This document shows positions 41,301 to 50,344 of a stretch of DNA of 64,000 bases, in pieces. The position numbers and the translations under genes are program-made. The notes under the pieces were generated by a model that saw only the letters and a list, made by a program, of their open reading frames with translations, was not told the origin of the DNA and did no database searches. Numbering within the stretch: position 1 is the stretch's first letter; every line of letters starts with the position of its first letter. The DNA comes from Lytechinus variegatus. Its lineage: Eukaryota; Echinodermata; Echinoidea; Temnopleuroida; Toxopneustidae. The stretch is from positions 19,179,361-19,243,360 of the forward strand of contig NC_054756.1 in the NCBI RefSeq assembly GCF_018143015.1, in the 5' to 3' direction.

Positions 41301-44300
41301 ATGCAATGTAATGTGTAACATTTTATGGGCCCACATACATGTACATAGTGTACATGGCTCTATTAATGCAAAAAAATATATGTTTTTTTAATGGGAGGGG
41401 GCGTGGGTGGGGGGGGGGGTCCAAGTCAAGCACAATATTGCTGCACAAGCTTCAAACGTAAAATTCTTAGAAAAAAACATAATTATCAATGATACATGTA
41501 GATAAAAAAATGTACATGTAGCACAGATTCCTAAAAGATATACATTGTACATGTATGTCACAAAATATAACTTGTGAAATAATAAATATATATAAGTATA
41601 TAATTTAACATAGCTTTATTGTTTTTAGGAATATTCATATTGTTACATGTACATGTAAGTGCAGGAGATTAGTGAACATTCAGAGAGATAGCATTTACAG
41701 TACATGTATGGTTAGCTCATGACAGGCAAGCGCAATGCACCATTCAAAGTAGCTTAATTCAAAGGTTTTTACATTTCACTCAACATGCAGGATTTCTTCA
41801 ACTTAAAAATTATGTCTTTAGGAGCATTACAGAACATTATAAAGCATACCAAAAATATACAAGTGGAATGCCTCTGGCCGTCTCACCTGCATCACACAGT
41901 TCAATATAGCAGCAGTGCTAACTTTGAAAACTACTCTAACTCGCACAAGATGTTCAGTGATACATGGTTACTCTTATGTCCACTTTTTATGAACTAGACC
42001 AATAAACTTACAGAGATATGATGGTTATTCAACAGATACACCCAATATGGCCAAAGTTCATTGACCTTTGACCTTGGTCATGTGACCTGAAATGCGCACA
42101 GGATGTTCAGTGATACTTGATTACTCTAATGTCCAAGTTTAACGAACTAGACCAATAAACTTTCAAAGTTATGATGGTAATTCAACAGATTTCCCCGATT
42201 TGGCCAAAGTTCATTGACCCTAAATGACCTTTGACCTTGATCATGTGACCTGAAACTCGAACAGGATGTTCAGTGATACTTGATTACTCTTATGTACAAG
42301 TTTCATGAATCAGATCCATAAACTTTCAAAGTTATGATGGTAATTCAACAGATACACCCAATTCGGCCAAAGTTCATTGACCTTTGACCTTGGTCATGTG
42401 ACCTGAAACGCGCACAGGATGTTCAGTGATACTTGATTACTCTAATGTCCAAGTTTAACGAACTAGACCAATAAACTTTTAAAGTTATGATGGTAATTCA
42501 ACAGATACCCCCGATTTGGCCAAAGTTCATTGACCCTAAATGACCTTTGACCTTAATCATGAGACCTGAAACTTGCACAAAATTTTCAGTGATGCTTGAT
42601 TACTATTATGTCTAAGTTTCATTAATCAGATCCATAAACTTTCAAAGTTATGATGGGAATTCAACAGATATCCCCAATTCGGCCAAAGTTCATTGACCCT
42701 AAATGACCTTTGACCTTGGTCATGTGACGTGAAACTCATGCAGGATGTTCAGTGATACTTGATTAACCTTATGTCCAAGTTTCATGAACTAGGTCCATAT
42801 ATTTTCTAAGTTATGATGACATTTCAAAAACTTAACCTCAGGTTAAGATTTCGATGTTGAATCCTCCAACATGGTCTAAGTTCATTGACCCTAAATGACC
42901 TTTGACCTTGGTCATGTGACATGAAACTCTAATAGGATGTTCAGTAATACTTGATTAACCTTATGGCCAAGTTTTATTAACTAGGTCCATATACTTTCTA
43001 AGTTATGACGTCATTTCAAAAACTTAACCTCAGGTTAAGATTTGATGTTGACGCCGCCGCCGTCGCCGTCGGAAAAGCGGCGCCTATAGTCTCACTTTGC
43101 TTCGCAGGTGAGACAAAAACTGAGATCCACATACATGCACAGTGTAGACTTATATTGTGTAAGGGTAATATCAAAACAAAAACCAAAAAAATAACAAGAA
43201 AATCATAATATCTTGATGCCAACAAAAAATTATTTACAAAAGAAAATGTCTAAGTCTAATTGGACTAATTACTAATTACATCAAATGTTCAGGTGATAAT
43301 TATGCACGATACAAGATCTGTTATGTCACACGTGCAGTACTAATGACGGTGTTGATTGAATTACACTGTGAATATGGTGCACACTTACTTGAATACTACC
43401 AGAACGATTAAGGGAGGGCTAAATAAAAGTAGCATGAAAAAAATGAACAATTCAAGAAGTAACAAGATTTTCACCCCAAAATTACACAGAATGAAAGTTA
43501 AATGGTTAATGTTACATGTCTCTTTTTGTCTTGTGTCTATTGTAATTACATCCCCTCCCCCCCCCCCCCCACGTACGCTTTATTTGTATTGCTGCAAATT
43601 GGTACATACATGTACTGTATCAATGATTATTACTTTCAATAAATAAATAAATAAAACAAAGCTATTTATCTTTTCAATATTACAAATTATCAAGAAGTGT
43701 ATTTCACTTCTAATTTCTCATTATAATTCTATGATACTAATAAAAATGTTATTTTATTCTTAATAGGAATTCAATGATCAAAAGTGACAAGACAAGTATA
43801 AAGAGATAATAGTGAGAGGTATAAGAGATATAACTTTATAAAGTATGAATGAAAATACTAAAGTAATGGATGGAAAACAAATCACAACTTCATTCTTTTG
43901 AAATTTAATCATCTCGCAAAAAACAGATACTGGTACAACATACATGTACTTCATGTACACAACATGTCTATTAATGCTTGTGATTTGTATGTAAACAATG
44001 GAAGTATAAAACATTGTTTTAATGCATAAATTAATTAGATATTGAAGAATATATGTTTATGAATTAAAAATTTACCTTTGATGATCTGCATTGGTTCATG
44101 ATGTCAATATACTGGTTCCTTCCAATCCCAAGTAACCTTAAACCTGTGGATTGAGGCAAAAAAATAAATAAATGTTATGCTATGCAGTTGGTAAAAAGAG
44201 CCTTTAAGAAAAAGAAATGGTGGAAATTGTGTTTGATTGGAAATTCTAACAAAACTCATAAAAAACACATTGTCAAATTTGACCAAACAGAGAATGGAGG

Positions 44301-47300
44301 TCCCTTTCATAAAACAAAGCCATTGATTTTCATTGACTATTGTAATAAGCTACTGAAATCATTGCATTTTAATAGATCAGAGCAAATTTTTTCTTATGAC
44401 TTTCTGATTTATGACGTTCTCCCAGGATGAATGTTGATTTGTGCCATATGTTTGGTTGCTATTTGTACATGTACCAACAAACTAATGATAAAATTTGTAA
44501 CTTACATATACATGTACTGTCAACATAAGTTTGGATTTCAATTTTCAGTACAAAACAATTAACACAGTGAACTTACAATCAGCAGCAGTAAAGTTTGGCA
44601 GTGAGTCGTAGCTCTTTTCACTCGACATGATATCATGCATCATGCTCAGATAGTAAGAGAAGGGTGTTATCCTTAGTCCTTTGACTGTGATGTCCGATAG
44701 ATGGTAAGGGTAGAGCATCAGGTGATCTCGGCTGTACTTGAGCAGGTCTTCGTAGTACTTGCGATCATCTTTCTTTACTTGCCGTACTGCAGGAGAAAAT
44801 AAAGAGAAATGAAACATGAGAATTCTTGCAAGCCAACTAATGGAGATACATGTACATGTGGTAGGAAAGAAGGCTTGCTGATGCTATTTATTTATAAAGC
44901 TCAATCATAGGTACATGTAATAACTAAAAATTAGGGGATGAAAACTATTAAATGTATATTAAAAAATTCATGGTCATACTGACACAATGCATAATGTTCC
45001 TATAAATTTCTGTTTTTAGATTGATCTTTGGGCCTCATGTTGCCATCATTAAATGTTGAAAACTGTCAAGTAAAACTCATATTATGAATTAAAGGGTTAT
45101 AGAAAATTGATCTCTCAACGAGTTAAAATCAGAAAATTTCAGGTCCTTCTCCTCCTTCCTCATTTTCTTTGTCTTCCTCTTGTTAGATTCATTTTCACTT
45201 CTTCCAATCACATTCCTACTCTCTATTTGGACATTTATAAAACTTCTTTAATGATCAGACATAGCCGAATTGATTCAGCTTTTTATCTTCCACCTTTTAT
45301 ACTTTTAAATAGTAAAAACTACTGAGACTTACTGAGGTTGCCTTTGAAACGAAGTTGATTCTTGATACTATAGCTGAAGACACATTTCTCATATTCCTTT
45401 GGGGAATGACCAAGTAACTGAAATGAAAAAATAAAAAAGTGACTCTCTCTGAACAATACAATAAAGAAAATAATGTACAAAACAAAATGACAAAAAGTCA
45501 TCCATACTGAATACTTAATGCAGCTGCGCGTATTGTACATGTAACTCTATCTATCAAGCGCAGTCATACATGTATTACACCTACATGTATATTGAAAACT
45601 CTTCACTGGTTGTCCCTGAAGGAACGCAGTCTTTAAAATCATTCTTTTGATATTTCATATAGTCAATGGAACTTCCCCCAGTTACAATAAGTCTTTGATG
45701 CATAATTACGAACCCTCAAGAACCTTACAATCCACATCATCTAATATCTTACAAATTCCAGTTGCTAAGAAATTATGCAGGGGGGGGGGGAAGGGGCCTT
45801 TGCTCATGCATGGCCTAACCAATGGAATTCTCTTCCACAGAGTTTGAAAACCCAGACTTCAGTGACCACATGCAAGGGCAACCTGAAAACATACTCTACC
45901 TGTTTGAAATTGCATTTTGATAGACAGTGACTTATATAGCCATATATGTAAATAGCTTTTGTTGTTATTCTGCTCTGAAGCGCCTTGGGCAAGATGGAAA
46001 GTGTGCTATGCAAATCTCATTATTATTATGAGGCCTAGTGAACAAGACCCAAATCTTTTACTCTTGAATAGCCTGGGTACTGATCATCATGTTCCATCAT
46101 AAATCAGTCATTCTGATCATGCCTGGTGGGTGTTTCATAAAGCTGTATAAGAGCGACTTTAAGAACGACTTGTGATCCTTTTTTTGTGGTAGATGGTATA
46201 TTCATGGCGATGGTTTAGCATGTTAGAAAGGTTCATCAGTCATTCTTAAAGTTGCTCTTAACTTACGAACAGCCTTATGAAGCCCCCTGGTCTTGTACGA
46301 TATGCAATCAGTGTTTGCATCTCATGTTAGTTTGACTTATAATCAAATCAGTATACATGTACTAATTATTTATATTCACATATTAAATTTTACTATTTGT
46401 GAAACAATAATTTTTATCTATGAATTATTCTTCAAAACGGCATAGCTAGTCAGAAGTACGTCATCACGAAGCAGTTCAAGGGTCAGGTCTATTGTATTTG
46501 CTTTGTTAACAAACAGATCGAGGGATCTACGGGAGATCAGGTCTGGTAAGAAACGTCTCATTTTTACCATTTATAGTGAAATAATTTTCATCCCTTTATA
46601 CGCATTAGGTGCCTGAAGGTTCATATGGTTGTAGATAAATAAAATTCGACAATACAATACAAGCTTAGTATGGCATGCCTTGGATTTCCTATGGAAATCA
46701 ATCTTTGTGTACATGTGTCTCTTATAGATACATGGACGGGGATTCAAGACTCCATGATGAAGAAATATATGTCCAAAAAAAAAACATCATCATGGAGTCC
46801 TCAACTTCCCTTCCTACAGTACAGTAGTCAGTACACTCTGGCTTAGACAGCTGGCAGCCATCTGTTTTGAGTTTTTAATTTTTTTTTTTCAATTTCTCCT
46901 CGTATACAGACGGCTCGCTATCGTGCAGCCACCATTTAGGGGACTTACAATGACAATCCCCCGTCGGGGCTCTTCCTTCAATTTTGGTCTGTAATGAATC
47001 AAACTTTTGAAAATTAATGTGACCGAAATGCAACTTAATATTCCCTCTTGACATTAATTGCCCAAAACGGGGTAAAACTTAAAAGTCAAGTCCACCCTTA
47101 CAAAAACTTGATTTGAATAACAAGAGAAAAATTAAAGCATAACACTGAAAATTTCATCAAAATCGATGTAAAATAAGAAAGTTATGACATTTTAAACTTT
47201 CACTTCATTTCACAAAACAGTTATATGCACATTTTGGTCGGTATGCAAATGAGGGAACTGATGACATCACTCTCTATTTCTTTTGTATTTTATTGTATGA

Positions 47301-49115
47301 AATATTTTGATTTCCTTGTCATTGTCATGTAAAATGAAGTTTCATTCCTCCCTGAACATTTGGAATTCCATTATTTTAACATTTTGTGCTTCAGGCAAGT
47401 AGGTCCTAATCATCAAATTCGTAAGAATTGAAATATTGTACATGTATAATTCAAACAATAAAAAACAAAAAAGAAATAGTGAGTGAGTGACATCGACTCT
47501 CTCATTTGGATGTAACTGGCTCGTTCATATAACTACTTTGTTAAAAATAAGTGCAACTTTGAAATGTCATAACTTTACATCTGATTTTGATGAACTTTTC
47601 ATTGTTGTGCTTGTCTGATTTTTCTCTATTGATTCAAATCAACATTTTTCTGAGGTGGACTTGACATTTAAGTTAAAAGGAACAAAAACCATGATTTAGA
47701 GTCTACCTCGGCTGGCTGCCGTGCAACTTCACTTCCCAGTTTTATCCGAACTTAATAGTACATAAACAGATGGCCATTGAGTCCCATGTACAGATCGCGC
47801 TGGAACTTCGGTCTCTGTATTTGGTGACTGAAGCCAACCACCAACAGAGTTCAGCTAAACAACCAACATAACAGAGACCGAAGCTTTTTTTTGGTCTAAG
47901 ACAGTGAGAGATAGATCTAACTCTGGCTCAGCAGCGGCCCAGATGACGATCTACATGTAGGCCTAAAGTAAACTAATAATAAAAACAAAAGAAAGTGTGT
48001 CTGATAAGAGTAAAAGATTGAATTAAGAATTCGGTGATACGATCCACTGACAGTAGAGGCGCTGGTCAAATAATTGGGATTGTCCCAGAAAACAAGGATA
48101 TCCTCATAAACCAAGACAAATCATGTCTTGATAAATTGAGACTGTCCTTGTTTATGGGGACTTTTTTTTCACTTCCCCCTACGGGACAAAGACAGCAGTT
48201 ACGGAAATTGAGAGTGCTAAAAATAGATTCAGTGACCTCAATTCCCCCCAATTCACAGTCTATTTTTCATGACTTACCGTCTTCCAATAGTCTTGTTATG
48301 AAACGTGATATGTTTACATTGACTAGCACACTTGATTGGTGTCGGCACTTGACAGGTGAATAAACTTTCCTAGATTTCTTGTGTGAAGAAATCCTTATAA
48401 ACTGAGACAGTCCCTGTAAACTGGGACGATCCCAATTTTCTGACCAGCGCCTCTACTGACTGAGCACTGACACACGTGCATGTAACATCATCATGGATCA
48501 TGGCAACGCCTAGACCAAAAGCTTCGGTCTCTGTTTTGTTGGTTGTTCAGCTGAACTCCGTTGGCTTCACTCACCAAATACAGAGACCGAAGTTCTAGCG
48601 CGATCTGTACAGGGGACTCAATGGCCATGTTTATGTACTTAAGATCAGATAAAACGGGGAAGTGAATTTGCGCGACAGCCGAGGTAAGTCACTGATTTTG
48701 TTCCTTTCAACTTCATTTTTCTCTGCAATTAATGCCAAGAGGGAATATAAATTTGCATTTTGGTTGCCTTGATTCTCAAAATTTTTATTCATTAAAGTTA
48801 AATGAAGAGCCCCGACGCCGGGGGGGATTTTGCATTATTTAGTGGCTGCACGATAGCGAGCTGTCTGTGTATGAGAATTAAAAAAAAAATGTTTAAAAAC
48901 TCCTCGAAACAGACGGCTGCCAGCTGTCTAGGCAACGCCATGGATGAAAAAACAAAGAAGCTGAATTATGAACGGTACTACGACTAACACAAATTTGTAA
49001 GAGTGGGACTGAAAGCTGATTGAATGAACTTAAGTGAACGAACCTGCTTAATATTTCCCGGGAGTTTTCCCCAAGGATAGTTGTTTCTGATGTGAAATTC
49101 TACTTCTGAATTCAT
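17247..49115 (-). CDS. FAM91A1: FAM91A1 orthologue, 20 coding exons (861 aa)
   Basis: Coding exons in transcript order: 49115-49044, 45417-45333, 44786-44577, 44143-44076, 40292-40176, 39615-39525, 38959-38897, 38392-38286, 37408-37254, 36773-36539, 35974-35888, 31325-31240, 30388-30260, 29336-29249, 28224-28114, 27376-27263, 25979-25910, 22413-22088, 21225-21004, 17396-17247. Every junction is GT-AG, phases agree, and the total of 2586 bases gives 861 codons plus stop, close to the 838 residues of human FAM91A1. Near-identical blocks include [70 protein letters not shown] and [14 protein letters not shown], covering both the N- and C-terminal FAM91 domains. Known role: the human protein joins WDR11 and binds TBC1D23 on the trans-Golgi, helping golgins capture endosome-derived carriers. 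Introns are packed with transposons. The 5'UTR, start site and poly(A) site were not located. Identity is secure; single exon edges were read by eye. Confidence 0.96.
17520..20514 (+). mobile_element. 5'-truncated non-LTR retrotransposon in FAM91A1 last intron
   Basis: Homology to the LINE at 31581-35740 begins abruptly inside the endonuclease ([16 protein letters not shown] matches [16 protein letters not shown]), so roughly the first 140 residues and the 5'UTR are missing. ORF2 continues to 19722 with [42 protein letters not shown] and FADDTSVF. A single frameshift near 19650 moves the remaining C-terminal part ([20 protein letters not shown] to [14 protein letters not shown]) to another frame, ending at 20053. 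A 3'UTR and an AAATAA-rich tail follow to about 20514. The element is antisense to FAM91A1. The two ORFs are clearly related but well diverged, so they are distinct families or old subfamilies. Confidence 0.9.
22088..22413 (-). CDS. FAM91A1: FAM91A1 exon 18, variable acidic segment
   Basis: The longest coding exon, residues about 630-738. It begins with the conserved [20 protein letters not shown] and [14 protein letters not shown], then runs into a Ser/Gln/Asp/Glu-rich low-complexity stretch that corresponds to the poorly conserved acidic linker of the vertebrate protein. It is likely disordered. It joins exon 17 through a split Gly codon and exon 19 in phase 0. Confidence 0.92.
23326..25770. 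mobile_element. hAT-like non-autonomous element with 15-base TIRs
   Basis: The left end CAGCATTCTCGCCAG and the right end CTGGCGAGAACGCTG are inverted repeats differing at one base. The flanking 8-mers CCTCCAAC and ATTCCAAC match at six of eight positions. CAG ends with 8-base duplications are typical of hAT transposons. No transposase ORF is visible inside; it carries further nested palindromes beginning CAGGGTTCCCAC. Confidence 0.6.
23350..23845. mobile_element. Palindromic MITE with CAGGGTTCCCAC ends
   Basis: The left arm starts CAGGGTTCCCACAGAAATTT and the right arm is its complement, ending GGGAACCCTG. The arms match for more than 40 bases around the shared block AACAGAATTCCATGACTTTT. 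A third copy of this terminus closes at 25061 (CCGTGGGAACCCTG), so a longer element 23350-25061 is the alternative reading. Confidence 0.6.
26475..26670. repeat. Dispersed repeat related to 51120-51295
   Basis: The blocks ATTATTTATTCGACCAATA, TACAGTACATGAACATG and CACAAAAGCGAAATTCATCA recur in inverted orientation at 51120-51295. It is probably the 3' end of a non-LTR element. Exact ends are not determined. Confidence 0.45.
26815..27140. mobile_element. Second TU-like foldback element
   Basis: The left half is rich in CATTTGGTCTAACA and CACTTGGTCTAC; the right half has TGGATGTTAGACCAAAC and GAAATTAGACTAAC. The motif and layout are those of 8518-8925. It lies in FAM91A1 intron 16, shortly before exon 16 at 27263-27376. 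Confidence 0.6.
27919..28062. repeat. (AAAT)n microsatellite
   Basis: Imperfect AAATA/AAATG tandem repeats about 50 bases from the 3' edge of FAM91A1 exon 15. Confidence 0.9.
31905..34865 (-). CDS. LINE ORF2: endonuclease and reverse transcriptase (986 aa)
   Basis: An uninterrupted ORF. The APE-type endonuclease (about residues 40-250) shows [10 protein letters not shown] with the catalytic Asn, VSESWL with the catalytic Glu, LMGDFNIN and the SDHLPIF box. The reverse transcriptase (about 480-760) shows [54 protein letters not shown] and the catalytic [11 protein letters not shown] at about 709-712. The C-terminal region ends near [14 protein letters not shown]. It nicks target DNA and copies its own RNA at the nick (target-primed reverse transcription). 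Intact motifs and length imply a recent insertion that may still be active. Confidence 0.93.
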   Translation of the reverse strand: MTESLNMSLSDEELKSNECHYYLPDELNSCHNCNDKSYFSLLHLNARSLSRNFDNVSNLLKSLNNSLSIIGVSESWLNPNSPTLFNMEGYQMLRSDRLHGRGGGVVLYVKENISFQLMTPLSESPDFEMLFVEISNVKCKNVIVGVAYRPPGTNIDSFTHQLESCISNFSKGGKHIYLMGDFNINLLSKNDKSYNTFISLLNSYALYPLIDKPTRVSPTSATLLDNIFTNIVEDFQSGILYYDVSDHLPIFTISRKTQGKRYESNEYFNRNYSVENINSLKIDLIKETWSDVFQVTHDVNIAYELFLQKFKEYYDKNIPCLLKKKRKNNIHNPWITNAIMNSIRKKNRLYKLYIRNPSNTVQHNKFKAYRNKLTAIIRASRKMYYTNKLKRVSGNMSATWSILNNILGRGKRTEFTKEMYSEKEKTRDPQKIVNILNKYFVNIGPTLSKTFTTNEHSFKDFLPERAENSIFFKPVRPHEVISIVKSLKNTKTCGHDDINSFILKQIIFFIADPLCHIFNLSLSLGCYPNSFKLARVVPIFKKGNRIQCENYRPISILPSLSKILERIIHNQVYNFLDKNNLLCTAQYGFRRHHSTELAVLDLYDRITNSLAKKQYITGLFLDLSKAFDTLDHSILIHKLECYGIRGTPLAWFRDYLKNRIQYTEVDVHKSQILELQCGVPQGSILGPLLFIIYMNDIVKSSEKLSYVLFADDTTLLYSHYDFNKMINTINVELRKLTNWLQCNKLSLNLSKTNYVIFHNTNKNIMEDQSQILIDNTIIERKTNVKFLGVILDQHLNWNLHFQHLRTHISRIIGIMFKLKDTLMPKSIILLYNSFILSYLSYANITWGCGTKRNVNSLLLLQKRAIRICTSSPYLAHTDPIFKKLNILKISDINILQTANFMFNYANHLVPSNFNSMFIRNTQVHEHNTRSSNNFHLSNPKTVLAYKSIRHRGPDVWHSLPRKIKECSSLSSFKRKLKKHIISSYDS
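35429..35737 (-). repeat. Repeated blocks at the 5' end of the minus-strand LINE
   Basis: A 52-base block beginning ATAGAAGGGTATTTGATATA occurs at 35429-35480, 35581-35632 and 35661-35712. The last two belong to an 80-base tandem unit that also includes CATGTACATGTAAGCC. These may be promoter-like 5' monomers of the LINE or duplicated target DNA. Confidence 0.7.
36252..36411. mobile_element. Palindromic MITE in FAM91A1 intron 10
   Basis: The left end AGGCCCGATTGATAAAGAGC followed by TGCAACTGTTGTA pairs with TACAACAGTTGTAATTTTTT and ATGAAACTGGGCC on the right. About 160 bases. Confidence 0.65.
36539..36773 (-). CDS. FAM91A1: FAM91A1 exon 10, inter-domain linker
   Basis: Residues about 323-401. 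The first two thirds are a Ser/Thr/Asp-rich linker ([20 protein letters not shown], then a run rich in S, D, E and T), followed by the conserved block [20 protein letters not shown]. The acceptor at 36774 was preferred over an AG seven bases further into the exon because only it keeps the frame and restores the KST that human FAM91A1 has at this point. Confidence 0.9.
37430..37935. repeat. AT-rich minisatellite, unit about 28-30 bases
   Basis: About 16 degenerate units of the form ATTGCAATCATATCAAATAA plus TTTAT (for example at 37605, 37655, 37685, 37845). It starts about 20 bases outside FAM91A1 exon 9 and occupies the polypyrimidine/branch-point side of intron 8. Confidence 0.75.
39965..40135 (+). 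mobile_element. SINE body fragment
   Basis: GTGCTGCACTCAACCATGG and GATAAATGGGTACCTGG match the body of the SINE at 9452-9725. The tRNA-like head is missing. It lies just before FAM91A1 exon 5. Confidence 0.5.
40421..40575. repeat. (ATTC)n / (ATTT)n microsatellite
   Basis: ATCT, ATTC and ATTT tetranucleotide tracts in succession in intron 4 of FAM91A1. Confidence 0.9.
41880..43114. mobile_element. DNA element with internal tandem array and GTCTCACCTGC ends
   Basis: The left end GTCTCACCTGC (41880) and the right end GCAGGTGAGAC (43104-43114) are perfect 11-base inverted repeats. The interior is a tandem array of about 150-190-base units (CCAAAGTTCATTGACC, GACCTTTGACCTTGGTCATG, AGGATGTTCAGTGATACTTG). 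A GC-rich end piece (GACGCCGCCGCCGTCGCCGT) follows. Six copies of TGACCTTTGACCT lie inside. No transposase. A diverged piece of the same family is at 61490-61870. Confidence 0.8.
42062..42908. promoter_or_regulatory. Six consensus DR1 nuclear-receptor motifs
   Basis: TGACCTTTGACCT, the complement of AGGTCAAAGGTCA (direct repeat spaced by one), occurs at 42062, 42225, 42378, 42541, 42704 and 42896, once per tandem unit. Several are followed by a further TGACCT or GGTCA half-site. The match to the RXR/HNF4-type DR1 consensus is exact; binding is inference. Confidence 0.45.
44577..44786 (-). CDS. FAM91A1: FAM91A1 exon 3, most conserved N-terminal block
   Basis: This 210-base exon (phase 1 in, phase 1 out) encodes [20 protein letters not shown] and continues through [20 protein letters not shown] to NFTAADC. 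It is almost residue-for-residue the vertebrate FAM91A1 N-terminal domain. The final Cys codon is split with exon 4, which supplies [20 protein letters not shown]. Confidence 0.95.
45595..46031 (+). mobile_element. Decayed LINE 3' end in FAM91A1 intron 1
   Basis: Pieces such as [20 protein letters not shown] and [12 protein letters not shown] resemble the conserved C-terminal region of RTE/CR1-type ORF2, broken further on by frameshifts and stops and by a G-run near 45780. It ends GCGCCTTGGGCAAG and then an ATT tail at about 46020, as in other non-LTR 3' ends here. Confidence 0.65.
46125..46289. mobile_element. MITE with GTGTTTCAT ends
   Basis: GGTGTTTCATAAAGCTG on the left and ACTTACGAACAGCCTTATGA on the right are the ends of the family at 14498. 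More diverged than those copies. Confidence 0.65.
47083..47667. mobile_element. TTAA-flanked MITE inserted in a foldback arm
   Basis: Ends AAGTCAAGTCCACC and GGTGGACTTGACAT are flanked by TTAA at 47079-47082 and 47668-47671. The other arm of the foldback lacks the insert, which confirms the boundaries. TTAA duplications are used by piggyBac and Kolobok transposons; the superfamily cannot be decided here. Relatives lie at 50345-50741 and 62401-62853. Confidence 0.8.
48051..48458. mobile_element. MITE with CAGTAGAGGCGCTGGTCA ends
   Basis: The left end CAGTAGAGGCGCTGGTCA pairs with TGACCAGCGCCTCTACTG on the right, an 18-base perfect terminal inverted repeat. Further pairing includes TTGGGATTGTCCCAG against CTGGGACGATCCCAA. 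It is flanked by ACTGA on both sides (48046-48050, 48459-48463). Confidence 0.8.
49044..49115 (-). CDS. FAM91A1: FAM91A1 exon 1, start codon
   Basis: The ATG is the complement of 49113-49115 and the 24 codons read [20 protein letters not shown] followed by NIKQ. This aligns with the start of human FAM91A1 (MNIDVEFHIRHNYPWNKLP), which fixes the start. The exon ends CAG before a GTTCG donor, phase 0. It is 3.6 kb from exon 2, and the intervening intron holds the nested foldback at 46841-48933. Confidence 0.93.
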
Positions 49116-49727
49116 AGCTGTGCTCTTTCATAACATTTTTCGTATAATGAGCGAACAGTGGAACATTCACTTCAAAAATGTGGTTTTATAGAGATGCAAA
49201 AGTTAATATTTCGCACTTTAATAAGCTGAAGTTAGCTCTTTCCTAATCTCGTTCTTCTCGTCGAGTTGTATGGTATCGGCGATATTTTTACTTTAGAGCC
49301 ATAAAATAAGCTTTAATTTATCCATCTCTATGATTGTCGCTGATGATTTTTTTTTCTCTCCCCCCCCCCACCTTTCTCGGTTCCTTATGCGCGCTCTCTC
49401 TCTCTTTCAATTAAGATGATGTATATTGTACTATAATTTTTAGTAAAAATGACAACCGTTCAAACTTCAAAGATTAAACATAAGATTAAATCTAACTTTT
49501 AGTGAGGCAGCTAGTGTTCCTTTTAATGACGAAATGGGACAGATAAGTCTATGCAGTAGAAAGTCACCCTCTCGACATTTTCAAACTTAAATTAGAAATT
49601 AAGCCTGATCACTGAGAAAAGAAATAAAGTTAATCATGAATTCGTATGATGAATTCATTGCGGAGCAACTATAAGTTTTGCCTATTATAGTTTTCAGGAG
49701 TTTCTGCATGCATATGCAAGCTATAAG

Positions 49728-50263
49728 CCCCGGGGGCCACTTACATTGACGAGTGGGTAACATGCAAGACAAAAAAAGGAAAAAGGATGTCTTTTTCAAG
49801 ATAGGGCACGTTACGTACGTAACGTGAAAAGGGTGTCAAAAACACAAAAATAATGAAAAAAGGGGATCTATTTCGCTAGGAAAGTTGTACGTGTTTAGGG
49901 GCAAATTTGTGGGAACAAAATTAGCCCCAACACTACGTGTTTAGAGTCAGATTTTCGCGAGGTGTGGAAGGTGGGGTCGTACTAAACCAAAATGATGTGT
50001 AAAGGTAAAATGGTAAAACCGACGACCGAAGAACCCGTGATATAACAATAAAATATTCCTGTAGACCTACCTGGTTAGGGGTTCATTATTTGCCAAGAGT
50101 ATCCTATTGTTTCCAATACTTGTTAAGGGTAGGGTTTCACACGCCAATACTTGTTAAGGGGTGCATTTTCAGAATATGGAAAATACGTGTTTAGGTGCTT
50201 TTCGACCCATGGTCGCGCATGGTATCAACTCGTCAATGGAAGTGCCCACCCCCCCCCCCCCGA
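49728..50263. mobile_element. MITE with G-rich GGCACTT..TTGACGAG ends
   Basis: The left end GGGGGCCACTTACATTGACG and the right end CGTCAATGGAAGTGCCCACC plus a C-run are inverted copies. CTATAAG flanks both sides (49721-49727, 50264-50270). No ORF. Confidence 0.75.
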
Positions 50264-50344
50264 CTATAAGCATGAAACTGCTTGAAACAATAGCAGCCAG
50301 CAGCGATCGAGGGCTACATTGAAACCGTGGTGAATTAAATTATA

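Larger units (their letters stand above)
46841..48933. mobile_element. Large foldback element with two nested MITEs
   Basis: The left arm 46841-47899 starts GCTTAGACAGCTGGCAGCC; the right arm 48509-48933 ends GGCTGCCAGCTGTCTAGGC. Paired inner blocks include CGAAGCTTTTTT / AAAAGCTTCGGTCTCTG and TCTGTATTTGGTGA / TCACCAAATACAGAGACC. The left arm is longer because it holds the MITE at 47083-47667. The loop holds another at 48051-48458. It sits in FAM91A1 intron 1. Confidence 0.85.

Noticed and set aside
40999-41440. Possible Tc1/mariner-like element starting TACAGCACTGCTCAAAAGT
   Set aside because: Only one end is visible; I could not find a matching inverted end, so it was not listed as an element.
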